A stretch of DNA of 64,000 nucleotides, taken from Zoroaster sp. YZ-2022. Its lineage: Eukaryota > Echinodermata > Asteroidea > Forcipulatida > Zoroasteridae. The stretch lies in assembly GCA_029582265.1 (NCBI GenBank), contig CM055816.1:7378047-7442046 (forward strand). The letters run 5' to 3'. Position 1 is the first letter of the stretch, and every line of letters starts with the position of its first letter. Below the pieces are notes generated by a model, which was not told the DNA's origin, ran no database searches, and saw nothing but the letters and a program-made list of their open reading frames with translations. Below are positions 33,891 through 64,000 of the stretch, piece after piece. The position numbers and the translations under genes were made by a program.

Positions 33891-36332
33891 ATTCTTATTC
33901 ATATAAGGCTGATCTGATACTAACAATATACAGTGTACCAACAGGTGGGCATTGTACATTAGTAAATGTCTTTGGACATTATGTAACATATATGCAAATG
34001 AGGCTAGCTAGCAGCACTGCGTACATGTGTATGTATGTAAATGCATCTAACAAGTGTTTGACAAACACAGAATATTAATTGTAATTGAGGTGAAATATGA
34101 ATATTCATAAATGTAATGTATTATTAATTACACTAAGATCTATTGACTCATACATATTCATTAGTCCTTGAATGGACTCAGTCGATCCCTTAAGTCACAT
34201 TTTTGAAATTATGAATTTGTGGTCATCTCACTGTTTGACAGACTGACTTGGGACTAAAAAAAGAATAATTTACACAATTATTCATCACTTTAAACAAGAA
34301 TAACAAGAAATTATTTTACTATGAACATAATATAATACAAAGCAATTGAAATTTGAGTAATATTTATACAATTTTGCATGAGCAAAGTCAATATACAACA
34401 ATGGTAGTTACAGGTCAAAGGTTAATAACCCTAGCAGGGTGGTTCTTAAAGGTCACTAACAACCATTATTACATTGATACTACAGGTTACTGTAGTCATT
34501 GAGCAGTTTGAAACAGCAATTCTTTTATTTATTACAAAATTTTGGAAATTAAAGGGTAAAAATATCATTGGTAAACTACCATTCTGCTGTGTCTTACTTC
34601 ATGTCAATTTAGATATACATTAACTTTCGATCGGGACAGTTAACCGGTTTACTGACCGATCTGCACTAACCATTTAGAAACTTACTAACTGGCTATAAAC
34701 CAAAACCAATATGTAAAAATAAACAATTTTGGAAGAATTTGCCGCCCATTTTGTTGTACTAGACATTACTTTTTGCTGCATTGGTTATTAAACTGCCTTT
34801 AGCTCTAAGCTGAAGAAAGCTTAAACAATGACAGTTTGACTTTTCATTTATTTTATTTTTGATTATTTAAAAAAAGCAAAAAGAACTTAAAAAAAACCTG
34901 AAAACGAGTATTTAAAAAAGTACATTTTAATGTTAACAAGAAAATACTTTCAAACCTTTCAATCGGTGAACACAACGTTCATTGTAATGTAAAATACAGA
35001 CATGTATAATTGGGGAATAACATTTGACATTTCTGTGACAGGATATCACTTCAGACAGAAATATTTCAAGGTTTGTTTGATACCATCATTAACTTTACAC
35101 CAAGTAAGTTTTATGTAAATCTGTGAACATTTATGTTTATTGAGAATGACAAAGGTATACACTGCATTTAGCTGAAGAAAAGAAACCTGTTTATTTAAAG
35201 TATACATACATGTATTATTCATTAAAAGTGTAACATGTAGACCTATGAATATTGTTCATTTACAAGGCATGTTTTACACTCCCAAACATGACCCTCAATT
35301 AGAGTATAAAGTGAATGTCTGGATTATGATTTAAAAGTTATTCTGATTTACCAGCCAATGCTATAAAAAGTGCTTTTCCTTCCTAGCCACCTACCCTTGT
35401 ATCATTAGGCAAACGCCACTCAAACGGGTGGAATGTAAAAATAATCTTCGCGCTGTTCACAAAAATGGCTACTTGTGGACCGCGAGTCGAACAAGCAAAA
35501 AAACACAGGTCAGCAACCTTTCTCATCCTCCCTGACCTTTTCCGTCAGAGTCCTTGTACGTAACGTTCCGCACCAACCAAGAACTACTTAACAGTTTAAA
35601 CGTTTAACTTACAATACATCAGAATTAAACGAATTGTTTACCCATAATATTTTGTAAGAGTAAAATGAACATTTTGTTGCCTTATAAAACTAACAAACTT
35701 TAAATGATCTGAGTAATATTGTGACCCCGGACTATCTTGTACATCGTACTCCGATATAGCTACGCCGACAATAAAATAAACAAGGATATGAAACCAACCG
35801 CTAAGGAGCAATAGCGCCCCCTGTTGACATTGATAAATACTATTATTGTTTCATCATAAAATTCCATATCACTACATTTGTTTGATACCATCATCAACTT
35901 TACACCAACTTAAGTAAGTTTTATGTAAATCTGTGAACATTTATGTTTATTAGGAATGACAAAGGTATACACTGCATTTAGCTGAAGAAAGCTGAAACAA
36001 TGACTGTTTGGGCTGTCAATTGTTTTAATATTTGAAAAAATACAAAAAGAAATAAAATCAAATTACTGCCTTGAGCGCCCAGCAGGGTGGATATGTGCGT
36101 GCTACAAATCTTTATTATTATTATTATTAACTCACTGAATTGCCAAATTTAAACCCCAAATACAATTTCCAAAAGAAGGTGAGGTGTAATTTAGTTGGCT
36201 TCATGCCTTATGGAAAGTTATTTTTGTTACAACATTGAGAAATGAAATATGAACTACATGTACATGTATGTAAATTGTACCATGTGACCAGCAAGATAGA
36301 TTGCCATTCAACATCATCCAAGTTGGATGATA
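33891..36332. other. 3' flank of TRIM copy C, with empty sites
   Basis: Homologous in reverse to 993-3842 and 4966-5063. The LTR-like element is absent (single ATAT at 33988-33991), the SINE of copy A is absent (about 35210), and no PLE is present (homology to the A and B flanks ends at 33893). A SINE tail is present at 36066-36129. No gene is seen. Confidence 0.7.
36066..36129 (+). repeat. SINE tail in TRIM C flank
   Basis: CTGCCTTGAGCGCCCAGC through GCTACAAATCTTTATT and (ATT)n. Same insertion as at 1165-1225, missing from copy B. Confidence 0.6.
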
Positions 36333-38875
36333 TCATACAATGTGATATATCTTGACTGAGTACAAGTCAGCTACAGCCAACTGTTTCCCATCTGATGTGA
36401 ATGTGATTCCATGTGGTGCATACAGACCCTTAGCAATGCATCTGATAAATCTCCCATTGGGATCATAGTGGTGAATATGACCAGTGTGAAAAGGATTATA
36501 CATACATGCAATGTATAAACCTGATGTGTCACAGCATACACCTCTGCAGTATTTGACTTTCTGACCATCAATGGTTGGAGTTATGGTGAATATTGTAGAA
36601 CCATTGTTATCAATGACAGCCACGTGTTGTTGATCTGAACCACTGATCACCACTCTGCCACTGTTGTCTACAGCCAAGAAGATGGGTCGTGTAGTGACCG
36701 CCATGGTGCTTATTAGTCCACCGTCAGTGGACCTGTGCTCAGTCACTACCATTCTCTCTACATCGCCTACAAGGATGTTACCATCCTTCTTGGCTGTAAC
36801 ACCTCTCATGCCCACAGCTATGTTATCAACCTCATTCAGTGGCAGGGTGGTGAATTGAAATAACAGTGTACCATCCTCCTTGTACATCTTGACTTGGTCG
36901 GTGACATCTGCTACTACTAAGTGATTGTTGACACTTGCAATGGCAAATGGACCTGTATTAGAAAAAACAAATAAGAACACATTTTTAAGTGAAAACTGCA
37001 TCATAAATGTCATGTATCAAATGCATGTATCATACATTTCTATTAGTGGATAATTGTTATTTTGTTTATATATTCATTTATTCTGAGTGAATACATTTGA
37101 ATGTGGAAATACATCACACCATCCACTATAGACTCATTCTGTAGAATTATATTCTGTAATATGAACTGTGAACAATGCAATTCAAAATCAATATTAATAA
37201 TACATGTTGTTCCTGATCAATTAAATATTGCATGAGCTTTAGACAAAATATTATTTAATTAAATATATTATGCTCATAAAATGAAAATTGATGAAGATTT
37301 TGAAGAATTCCTCTTGGATATATATTATTTGTAAGAGTATTGCAAATATTCTGATTACCAGTATCATGTATAATGTTACATATAATGTTTCATAAATTTA
37401 ATGAAATAATTATTTTTTAGTACATGTACATTCATTGACTAGAATACTTGTGTTAGTTTAAGTGGGTGAATTTAGCATCACTTTTAAATATGTTCAATAT
37501 TTTGTTGTACACTTTTTGTACTGAATGCCTGCAGTTGTCAAAACCACATTGTGTATGTATAGTAGTGTGTGACACACATACCTGCTTCCATGTCAATGGT
37601 TCTATGGAGTTGGCCTGTACTGCTGTAGATTACCACTCGTCTGTTGTTAATGTCTATCACAGCAAGCTGATCATGTTGATGAGCAGCAATGCTAATAGCC
37701 CCATTGAATTCTGTATGTCCACGTCCTCTCTTGCCAAACTCATGACTTAGCTCCCACTTGCTGTCTTCCAGCTCCAGCTCACCCAGACTGATATCACCAA
37801 CCCTCTTACTCTGATTGATCCGCAGATATGAAAGTCTGCCATCAGTCAGAGGAGGGCGGTGACTGGTCAGTGATCTCAAGTCATTACTGATGATGGGATA
37901 CAGTGACAGGAAGTCACTGTCTGTTGCTGTATTTGTAACATCATTGGCCGTGTCCAGAGAATGTTGTTTCCTTTGTAGCATCATACCCACTGCTTTCTCA
38001 TGCTCATCAAATGCTGCCATACGATCCTGTTCAAGGGTCTTGATGGCATCAATCATCTTATTCTCCTCAGCTGTAACCTTTGCTCTGATCTGATCTGCTG
38101 TCTCCTTCAACTCTTTCATGGTTGTTATGACTTTGTCACTGAATTCTTGCTTAGCTTGAGATGAAGCAGCCAAAGATTCTTCCAGTTCCTTTATTTCTGT
38201 GAGACAAACTGGCAAGATATCTTTCATAGTCTTCTTGTATTTCAGAGAAGCTTCTGCAATGTCAATGTACTGATGCTCAGGGTGACGATGGTCCACAACG
38301 GTACAGTCTCGACAGATCAAGACTTGACATGGCTCACAGTAGAATCGATTGATCTCTCCCTTGTGTTTGTGACATGTAGAAGCCTCTTCTGGTCTTTTCA
38401 CTGTTGCCTTACCCTTACGTATGTCATCCAGTGTAGCTACATTGTGATTGGATGATGCATTGCTTCGCAGATGTGTCTTTTTGCATTTAGAGCAAATATT
38501 TTGTGCACAGTCAATACATCGATGAAGAGCCTCATTGCCTCCATCACATAACTCACAGAGTGGCTTAGAGTTACCTGAACAGGCAAACTTCTCTTGTAGT
38601 GATACTTCATCTACGATGCCAATCAAGTGAAAATTGGTTTTGAGTCCCTGAATGCCTGTCAATGGAATGAGAATCTTCTGACGACAAACAGGACAAGGAA
38701 TCGTTGGAATGCGTCTGCAGGTTGTGTCCCAGTATTCATCTAAACAGGTCTCACAGAAACTATGAGAACAATCCAATATTTTGGGTTGCTTGTATCGGTC
38801 ATGGCATATGCCACACTCGAGATGATACCGGCTTATCTTTTGCAATGCTCCTAATTCTCCAGTACTGGTAGCCAT
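36333..38875 (-). CDS. TRIM-NHL protein copy C (two exons, complete)
   Basis: Paralogue of the gene at 22920-25463 with the same structure. Exon 1 is 38875-37582, donor GTATGT in phase 1. Exon 2 is 36952-36333, acceptor CTAATACAG. The CDS is 1914 bp, 637 residues. The RING cysteines and histidine, both B-boxes, coiled coil and NHL repeats are all kept. Differences cluster in B-box surfaces and the NHL blades (for example SISIAAHQHDQLAVIDINNRR-type changes in the first blade), which suggests diverging ligand binding. The extra residue relative to copy B is in MYNPFHTGHIHH. The intron is 629 bp. It is likely an E3 ligase or RNA regulator; substrate unknown. Confidence 0.92.
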
Positions 38876-39283
38876 TTTGTTCTGTGAACAAATGAAAGAG
38901 AATTAAAAAAGACGGGGTTAATGGTCACTGATGATGAAGTCATTTATGATGAATGGTTTACCTTAAACTGACTTGAATCACCAAACAATACACAAGGGAA
39001 AAGTGATGCAATGTATAATTTTTTATGTGCAATAAAAACAAATTGACTGGAAAACATCTGCCTTCTGTATTACCGTACCAGCATTCTACAAAATGAACTC
39101 AAATGTACATGTATGTAATGCAAAGTAGAGGATGGTAGCAAATATTCTTGAAATATTGCTTGTAAATTGTGTTCGCATTTTAAAGGGAAAGTATACCATT
39201 GGTAAACTGTCATTATACTATGGCTCACTTCATGTGAATAAAGATGTAAAACAACTAACTTGTTTAAACCAATCGCCATCGGG
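38876..39283. other. upstream region of TRIM copy C
   Basis: About 400 bp 5' of the TRIM C start codon. Its first 45 bp match the TRIM B upstream region, which is then cut by the LINE. A promoter probably lies here, but I see no clear TATA box or initiator. Confidence 0.4.
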
Positions 39284-39485
39284 CAAGCTCGGTGGTCCAG
39301 AGGTTAAGACGTTCTGCACTAGTAAGCAGGAGGTCGTGAGTTCGAATCCCGCCCGAGTCGCCTGTGTAGTTTTTTCACAGACACTCGGAAAGCACTGAGT
39401 ATACAGTGCTATACACACGTCGGTGTAGGGCAAAATTAAATCAATTGTTTATCTCCCGACGCAAGCATTTCACCAACCTATAAGT
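39284..39485 (+). repeat. tRNA-Thr-like SINE (family T)
   Basis: Head: GCTCGGTGGTCCAGAGG (A box), CTGCACTAGTAAGCAGG (anticodon arm, like tRNA-Thr AGU) and GGTCGTGAGTTCGAATCCCG (B box). Body: ACAGACACTCGGAAAGCACT and CAGTGCTATACACACGTCGG. Tail: CAAAATTAAATCAATTG, then TCTCCCGACGCAAG. Related copies on the minus strand are at 50825 and 61638. The loop has 8 bases, so it is not a functional tRNA gene. Confidence 0.85.
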
Positions 39486-40198
39486 TTAAACCAGCTTACA
39501 TGTATATTATTGTTACTGTGAAGAAATGTTCTTATTTATACACTAGTTCACCTTGAATCTACATGTAGATAGAGTTCACTGAGTGTGATTATGTACAACC
39601 CTTTATTAGTTATATCTGTTTGTATGTCAGGCACATTATGTGAGTTGACTGCAAGTTTATAAGTGTTCTGCCAGCTTAACACTAAATTGGTTCCCTAAAA
39701 ACTCAAGTTGTAAAGTAGAAAAATTGCAAAATTGATAAGAAAAAAAATGATCGGCAAACACAAACTTTGTATTTATTCTAACATACAATTATAAAAATTC
39801 TGACTTCAGTTATTGGGGAATAATATTTGACAATTCTCAAAAATGAAATCAACTCAGACAGAAAGATTTCAAGGGATGTTTGATACCATCATCAACTTTA
39901 AATACCAATTTCATATCAAGAAATCTTTTAGACATCAATTGTTGTCATTTTGCAATCGGTTCCGAAGCTGTAACTTTAAACCTAAATCGTTGATCATAAC
40001 AAATTACTCAATTCACTTTTATTTAAATGTTTGTTATAAATATGGAAATAAATCCAGTAATTTGGGAATGTTGGGAAGAATTCTTGTACAAGAAATCTGT
40101 GTACACATTAAGGAGAACCATTGGGAGAAATAACAAACACAGTGAGTTTGTGTATATAGCACTGATCCCTCCTCCCTGAAGTTAAAGTTAGATTTGTT
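39486..40198. other. non-coding region
   Basis: AT-rich, no exon seen. A stretch at about 39810-39905 resembles the GATACCATCATCAACTTTA segment found in the TRIM flanks (2460, 35085), so an old dispersed repeat is present. Confidence 0.45.
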
Positions 40199-41738
40199 GT
40201 GTTAACCCTCCTACTATATAGCAAGTAGCTATAGTGGTCAAAATCAGTCAACTGCCTGTTTTGACTGTTGACCCAAATGTGTACACAGGGGCATTTCTGA
40301 CTGGTTTTTACTGTCATTTTGACCATCCTGAACAATACCAGACAATGCTTTTACCGTTCAAAAGCGGTCAACTCCTTTTAACCTGTAAATGTACTTTATA
40401 CCACACATAAGGTTTGACACTGTTCGACTTTTTAAGTGCACTAGATATACCTTGGCAAGTATACAGGTATCAACATTTTGACAGATTTTGACTCTTGCAG
40501 TCACAGAAGGGTTAATGTTCAAATGTTATGTCAGTAAATGGAGTCCGACTGTCCAAGCAAGATGCAGTATACATGTACATATGAAGAGTTGCATAGCAAA
40601 ACCATGGGCGGATCCAGAACATTGTTTAGGGGGCTGAGAATCAAAAATTATTATTTTTCAGTACTACAAAAATTACAATGAAATAATCAAAGGGAGAGAA
40701 AAACAAAGCACACTGTGGGAATGGGAGTGCGTTCTCCCCTCCCCCCCTCTCTCTCTTTTTCTCTCCTTTTTTAAAAACGATTTTAGGGGGGGGGCTACAG
40801 CCCCCTTAGCCCCCCTGCCCCCTGGATCCGCCAATGAAAACGCTATATCCATTTGGCTGAGAGGTATATTGCAGATTGCAGAGTAGCTGGCGTGGTATTT
40901 ATCACAGTTTGGAATAAAACGTGTATAATGATTGAGTTTATATAGTTGTTATATCACATTTTGCTAAAAACTGAGTTGGAACTTGTGTTTGCCTACCTGT
41001 GAACGATGTCCGAGTGGTGTTGGTGTCAAAGTTTTAAATATGGGGTTTATCGCGTTTTGCTATGAAACTCTTTATGTGTATATATGTATGTATAATGTAC
41101 ATTTGACTTGCTTTCCCCAGAAGTAGAAAAGATTGAGAGTATTCAGTTATAAATGTTGTCTGGTGGTTTGTAAACACTTACCATACAAGATGCAGTAGAC
41201 TTTTCAAAAAATGAAGAGAAATTAAAACAGAATTAAACTGAATTCAAATTGGCTAAATCTTCAACACATCAATAGTGGTACAGGGCGTTGGTTGAAATGG
41301 TGAAAAAGTGACGCAAACGGTTTCCTTGTGTAAATTTTCACATCGCGTGACATGGAGAGTTCATTGGTATCCCGGCAATAAACTGCGTTAGAGCATACAT
41401 GACCAGATGGGTACCAGGAACAACTTTACATATGTTAAGTAGTTTCCATTGAAACCCTGAAAGGATTGTACAGAAAAACACCAATGCAGAGTTGACACAT
41501 TCATGAACCAGAAAATATATGCACAATTTTCAACAATGGTGAATCCTGGTTCAAGTTAAGGCCAAGCTGAATAGTTTTGAAAATACATGTATGTACACTG
41601 TGGTACATATACACATCGTATTTTAATCCATATTATTTACCCAGGGGTGTTTTTTTAAGAAAGAAAATGTATTTAATTTTGTTGTTCTGTTGTCAAATTA
41701 TATTCATGATAGTGTTTTTATTCTATGTTCTAGTGCAA
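40199..41738 (+). repeat. R1 copy with MITE, left part
   Basis: R1 starting GTTAACCCTCCTACTATA. It contains the MITE at 40603-40836 and is followed by a Helitron-like copy. It is the only R1 copy seen with both insertions. Confidence 0.8.
40603..40836. mobile_element. MITE with CATGGGCGGATCC ends, second copy
   Basis: Same ends, same AAAAC flanks (40598-40602 and 40837-40841) and same site as the 29665 copy, with a shorter C-rich interior. Confidence 0.75.
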
Positions 41739-42678
41739 TCTTGTGAGGTTGTCACGTGCAACAATGTGAAAACCTCTTGAAATTGTAAATTTTTTCTTAT
41801 TTTTTTTGCTTCTTCTTCTTCTTACTTGTGAAACTTATTGAACTAAAAGAACATAGTTGCATAGCTCAGAATGACTTCATAACTTACAATCCTTGGAATT
41901 CCTAGATTGTTCTAATGGCGATGACGTAAGAATTCCATCACTGATTGATTTTATTATTTTTATTATTAGTCATTAGATACATTCCGCCCTCAATGCCTCA
42001 GACTGAACGAACGGTATGCCACATGTTTACGTGTACATGTGCAACTGTATACAGTCTAGATGTGCAACTGTGTGCAGTATGTGTGCAGTCTAGACGTGCA
42101 ACTGTGTGCAGTCTAGACGTGCAACTGTGTGCAGTCTAGACGTGCAACTGTGTGCAGTCTAGACGTGCAACTGTGCAGTCTAGATGTGCATACACAAGCC
42201 TATTTAGCTATACACCAGGGTCGTTGGCCACACGCTGTCTTAGCATACAATACAATGTACGTAACACACTTGGCATACAATGCACAAGACTGTCGTGGTT
42301 GACTGTGGACATTGAATACCGCCCTCTCGTGTCTTATATCGCATATTCACTGTGTTGTTAGTTATGATTAATTTGGAAGAATATCCGTTTTTATGACGGC
42401 ACAGTTAGCTGTTTTTAAGCTTACAGATGAGCTTGGAAAGGGGAATGAAATATCTCACATTAATCTCAAAGAAATTATGTAGCTTTCCAGGCGTCTACCG
42501 GAAATTTAAAAGTAACTTATTCTAATGCAAAATTGATGTGTCTTTTGAAGCAGAAATTGATATGTTATAATACAATTTTTTTTATATTTTCAAAAAATAT
42601 GATTATGATGTCATCAATGATAATTTGATTGAACCGGAAGTTCATGAGTACACTCACTAACAAACACTTGAGCTCTTG
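41739..42678 (+). mobile_element. Helitron-like element copy with short array
   Basis: TCTTGTGAGGTTGTCACG to GAGCTCTTG, 940 bp, at the same R1 site as the others. The terminal CTAG is CTTG and the 3' hairpin has lost its left arm, as in the 10700 copy, so these two form a subgroup. It has about seven minisatellite units (42036-42190). Confidence 0.72.
42036..42190 (+). repeat. short 23-bp minisatellite
   Basis: About seven units of the same family as 15757-18040, with identical border sequences. Confidence 0.92.
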
Positions 42679-43003
42679 TTTGTTTTTCTTTCTTTTCTTG
42701 TGCTATTCATGTTGATTTTTGTATGCCTTCTCTTACTCTTTTTCAGAGTACCATCGTGAAGAGTGTCTTATTTTTATTGTGTTTTATTCTAGTCTTCCAA
42801 TCCATTTCTCTTGCCCTTGTCTGTATTTGTCCAATTTTGTTTGTTTTCATGTTTAAATATTTATTGATTTTTATCTGGTTGTAATTGTGTAATGCTATTG
42901 TCTTTGGTTCCAATCTTATTATTGAAGGACCTCATTGGGAATAATCCTGTATAGATTTATGGGTTTATATCCTGGTTTATCAACAGCTTTTGTTTTCTGT
43001 GTC
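42679..43003 (+). repeat. R1, right part
   Basis: Continues R1 and ends near CCTGGTTTATCAAC. The next 170 bp to the first exon of the cysteine-rich gene hold nothing I recognise. Confidence 0.7.
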
Positions 43004-43171
43004 TTTGACAGCATCTCGGCAAATTACATGTATTGCTAGGGAAGATTGATACCATCATCAGCTTTACACTGAGTAAGTGTCACATAACAATTTTGTTTAT
43101 TTTTTAATTATAAATTTCATAATTTAGTTTTATGTTTTAATATCAATTGTAAATATTGATTGTCTCATCAG

Positions 43172-62213
<19,042 letters not shown>

Positions 62214-62255
62214 GTAAGTACAATGAGCTTTTTTCTATGTAATAGGCCGTGTCCG

Positions 62256-63121
62256 AATTTGGCTATGGCTATTGGCTGCAGTGGCAATGCTGATGTATAG
62301 GAAGAAACAGTGATATCTTCTCATAGCCACAGCCGTAGCATATTTGGCTGTGGCTATTGGCTGCGGCTATTGGCTGCAGTGGAAGAAACAGTGATCTAGT
62401 CATAGTCGTAGCCGTTGCATTTTTGGCTACAGCTACGGCTATTGGCTGCAGCGGCAATGGTGAAATATAGAAAGAAACAGTGATATCTAGCCACAGCCGT
62501 AGCATATTTGGCTACAGCTATGGCTATTGGCTGCAGTGGCAATGCTGATGTATAGGAAAAAACAGTGATATCTAGTCATAGCTGTAGCCGTAGCATATTT
62601 GGCTACGGCTGTGGCTATTGGCTGCAGTGGCAATACTGATGCAAAGGAAGAAACAGTGATATCTAGTCATAGCTGTAGCCGTAGCATATTTGGCTACGGC
62701 TGTGGCTATTGGCTGCAGTGGAAATGCTGATGTATAGGAAGAAACAGTGATATCTAGTCATAGCTGTAGCCGTAGCATATTTGGCTATGGCTGTGGCTAT
62801 TGGCTGCAGTGGCAATGCTGATGTATAGGAAGAAACAGTGATATCTAGTCATAGCTGTAGCCGTAGCATATTTGGCTACGGCTGTGGCTATTGGCTGCAG
62901 TGGCAATGCTGATGTATAGGAAGAAACAGTGATATCTAGTCATAGCTGTAGCCGTAGCATATTTGGCTATGGCTGTGGCTATTGGCTGCAGTGGCAATGC
63001 TGATGTATATGAAGAAACAGTGATATCTAGTCATAGCTGTAGCCATAGCATATTTGGCTATGGCTATGGCTATGGCTATTGGCTGCAGTGGCAATGCTGA
63101 TGTATAGTAAGAAACAGTGAC
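62256..63121 (+). repeat. 91-bp minisatellite with hairpin units
   Basis: About nine units of GGCTATTGGCTGCAGTGGCA, ATGCTGATGTATAGGAAGAA, ACAGTGATATCTAGTCATAG and CTGTAGCCGTAGCATATTT. Each unit holds AGCCGTAGC, loop ATATTTG, GCTACGGCT, extendable to a 17-bp imperfect stem. A hAT-type MITE is inserted at its right end. Confidence 0.92.
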
Positions 63122-63129
63122 TTAGCCAT

Positions 63130-63467
63130 TAAGCTTGGGCGATAACTCGATTACAATATTGAGAACCTTTTTAAGTTATTGAGATATCGGAAAATAAAGT
63201 CACAAATTCCATGGAAACAAAATTTGAACAGTCTTTTCAGCTTTTGGAAGTGAAAAACAAAACGAACTACTTCAGAATTAGTACATACACACTACGCAAA
63301 TGAATTTTGGATTTATTGTGACGCTTATAGAGGGGTACATACCTGTGGTTATCGGCTCTAAAACAATCATGCATTAATGAAAAAATAATCGCGATACTAT
63401 CAAAAATCACAATATATGTTTGCTGAGATATCGTGGATGAAAAAAAAATCGATATCGCCCAAGCTTA
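63130..63467. mobile_element. hAT-type MITE with 8-bp target duplication, 338 bp
   Basis: Inverted ends TAAGCTTGGGCGATA and TATCGCCCAAGCTTA. Flanked by an exact direct TTAGCCAT at 63122-63129 and 63468-63475. An 8-bp duplication is the hAT signature. No coding. A degraded relative is at 45440-45838. Confidence 0.88.
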
Positions 63468-63475
63468 TTAGCCAT

Positions 63476-64000
63476 AGCCGGATACAGCCTTAGCCTTTGA
63501 TCACACTATGGCCATCTTTGTCCGATTACCTGTATACTCTATGCAGATTAGTGTCAAATCTCATTACATAATTAGGGACCAGACTATTTTCCCTTCCAGC
63601 CTAGGTTTGGTAACGTGGACTTGTATTGAAGACAAACAAGATGACTACGCCGTGATAAGGTCTATAGGACATATTCTTGGTGTCTAAATTTAAGATCTAA
63701 ATTTGTTCAGATTCCATAGGAAAATAAAAAACATGCTGATTTTCGCTTGCCACATGTTTTATCATGTGAGTTTAAAAGCAAATGTACATCTCAGAGGTAA
63801 AGTTTTGTCTTGAGATCCACCGTATGTCTGTGTGATGAATGGGGGTGATTATTGTGTAATTTTTTGAGTTTCTTGTAAATTATCAATCTTCATAACGTTT
63901 AACATCTTGTGAAAGTTAAAAACAGGGTTGTGATTTTTCTGGATTTGTTTGGATTTTCAGGTTTTTACAAATCACAATGTTGTGACCATCCGGATTTTAA
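63476..64000. other. intron or flank, no feature seen
   Basis: A few more GCC(A/G)TAGCC-like bases of the tandem array up to about 63495, then unique AT-rich sequence. Confidence 0.5.

Noticed and set aside
39284..39361. Functional tRNA-Thr gene
   Set aside because: The anticodon loop has 8 bases, the acceptor stem is poor, and a SINE body and tail follow directly; two other copies share them.

Overview
The window is eukaryotic: spliced genes with GT-AG introns, tRNA-derived SINEs, non-LTR elements, Penelope-like elements, Helitron-type and cut-and-paste elements, and many minisatellites, in AT-rich DNA. A TRIM-NHL gene family, GIY-YIG Penelope-like elements, many ACATGT palindromes and cysteine-rich extracellular repeats suggest a marine invertebrate, perhaps a hemichordate, echinoderm or cephalochordate. 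The species cannot be fixed from sequence alone.

Layout. 1-992 holds the last exon of TRIM-NHL copy A (+). 993-5063 is its 3' flank, with a SINE and a solo-LTR-like insertion. 5064-7185 is a degenerate Penelope-like element (PLE). 7316-9130 is a non-autonomous Helitron-like element (-) carrying a 23-bp minisatellite. 9296-9795 is a 500-base gap. 9796-15464 holds an interspersed repeat (called R1 here), another Helitron-like copy and duplicated non-coding DNA. 15465-18528 is the largest Helitron-like copy, with about 2.3 kb of minisatellite. 18784-22268 holds a second PLE and a second LTR-like copy. 22920-25463 is TRIM-NHL copy B (-). 25506-28923 is a decayed L2/CR1-type LINE with a 2A-like motif. 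29272-33335 holds R1 (without the Helitron) and a duplicate of 11.9-13.2 kb with a Tc1 remnant inside. 33891-38875 is the third TRIM-NHL copy (C, -) with its 3' flank. 40199-43003 is R1 again, with a MITE and a Helitron-like copy. 43172-62213 is one (+) multi-exon gene for a cysteine-rich extracellular protein. Its introns contain minisatellites, SINEs, an RTE fragment, a hAT-like element with a mariner-type element inside it, and MITEs.

The window is really a record of segmental duplication. Copies A and B, with everything between each gene and its Helitron, form an inverted repeat (1-9295 against about 15290-23900). Copy C lacks several of the insertions and so preserves their empty sites, which makes exact element boundaries readable (LTR, SINE, Helitron). 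The genes: TRIM-NHL proteins are RING/B-box/coiled-coil/NHL proteins, probable E3 ubiquitin ligases or RNA-binding regulators. The cysteine-rich gene encodes ephrin-receptor-like (GCC2/GCC3-like) repeats; one of its exons is split by a SINE, so the model may be broken at that point.

Most relevant to the search for something new: (1) a Helitron-like family with a 3' hairpin and CTAG end whose internal minisatellite ranges from about 4 to about 99 units; (2) a LINE open frame combining an N-terminal hydrophobic signal-like stretch with a 2A-like motif; (3) hammerhead-ribozyme-like motifs in the PLE ends; (4) a minisatellite that arose from an internal piece of a SINE; (5) insertion patterns among duplicated loci that do not fit one tree and suggest recombination or gene conversion between copies.
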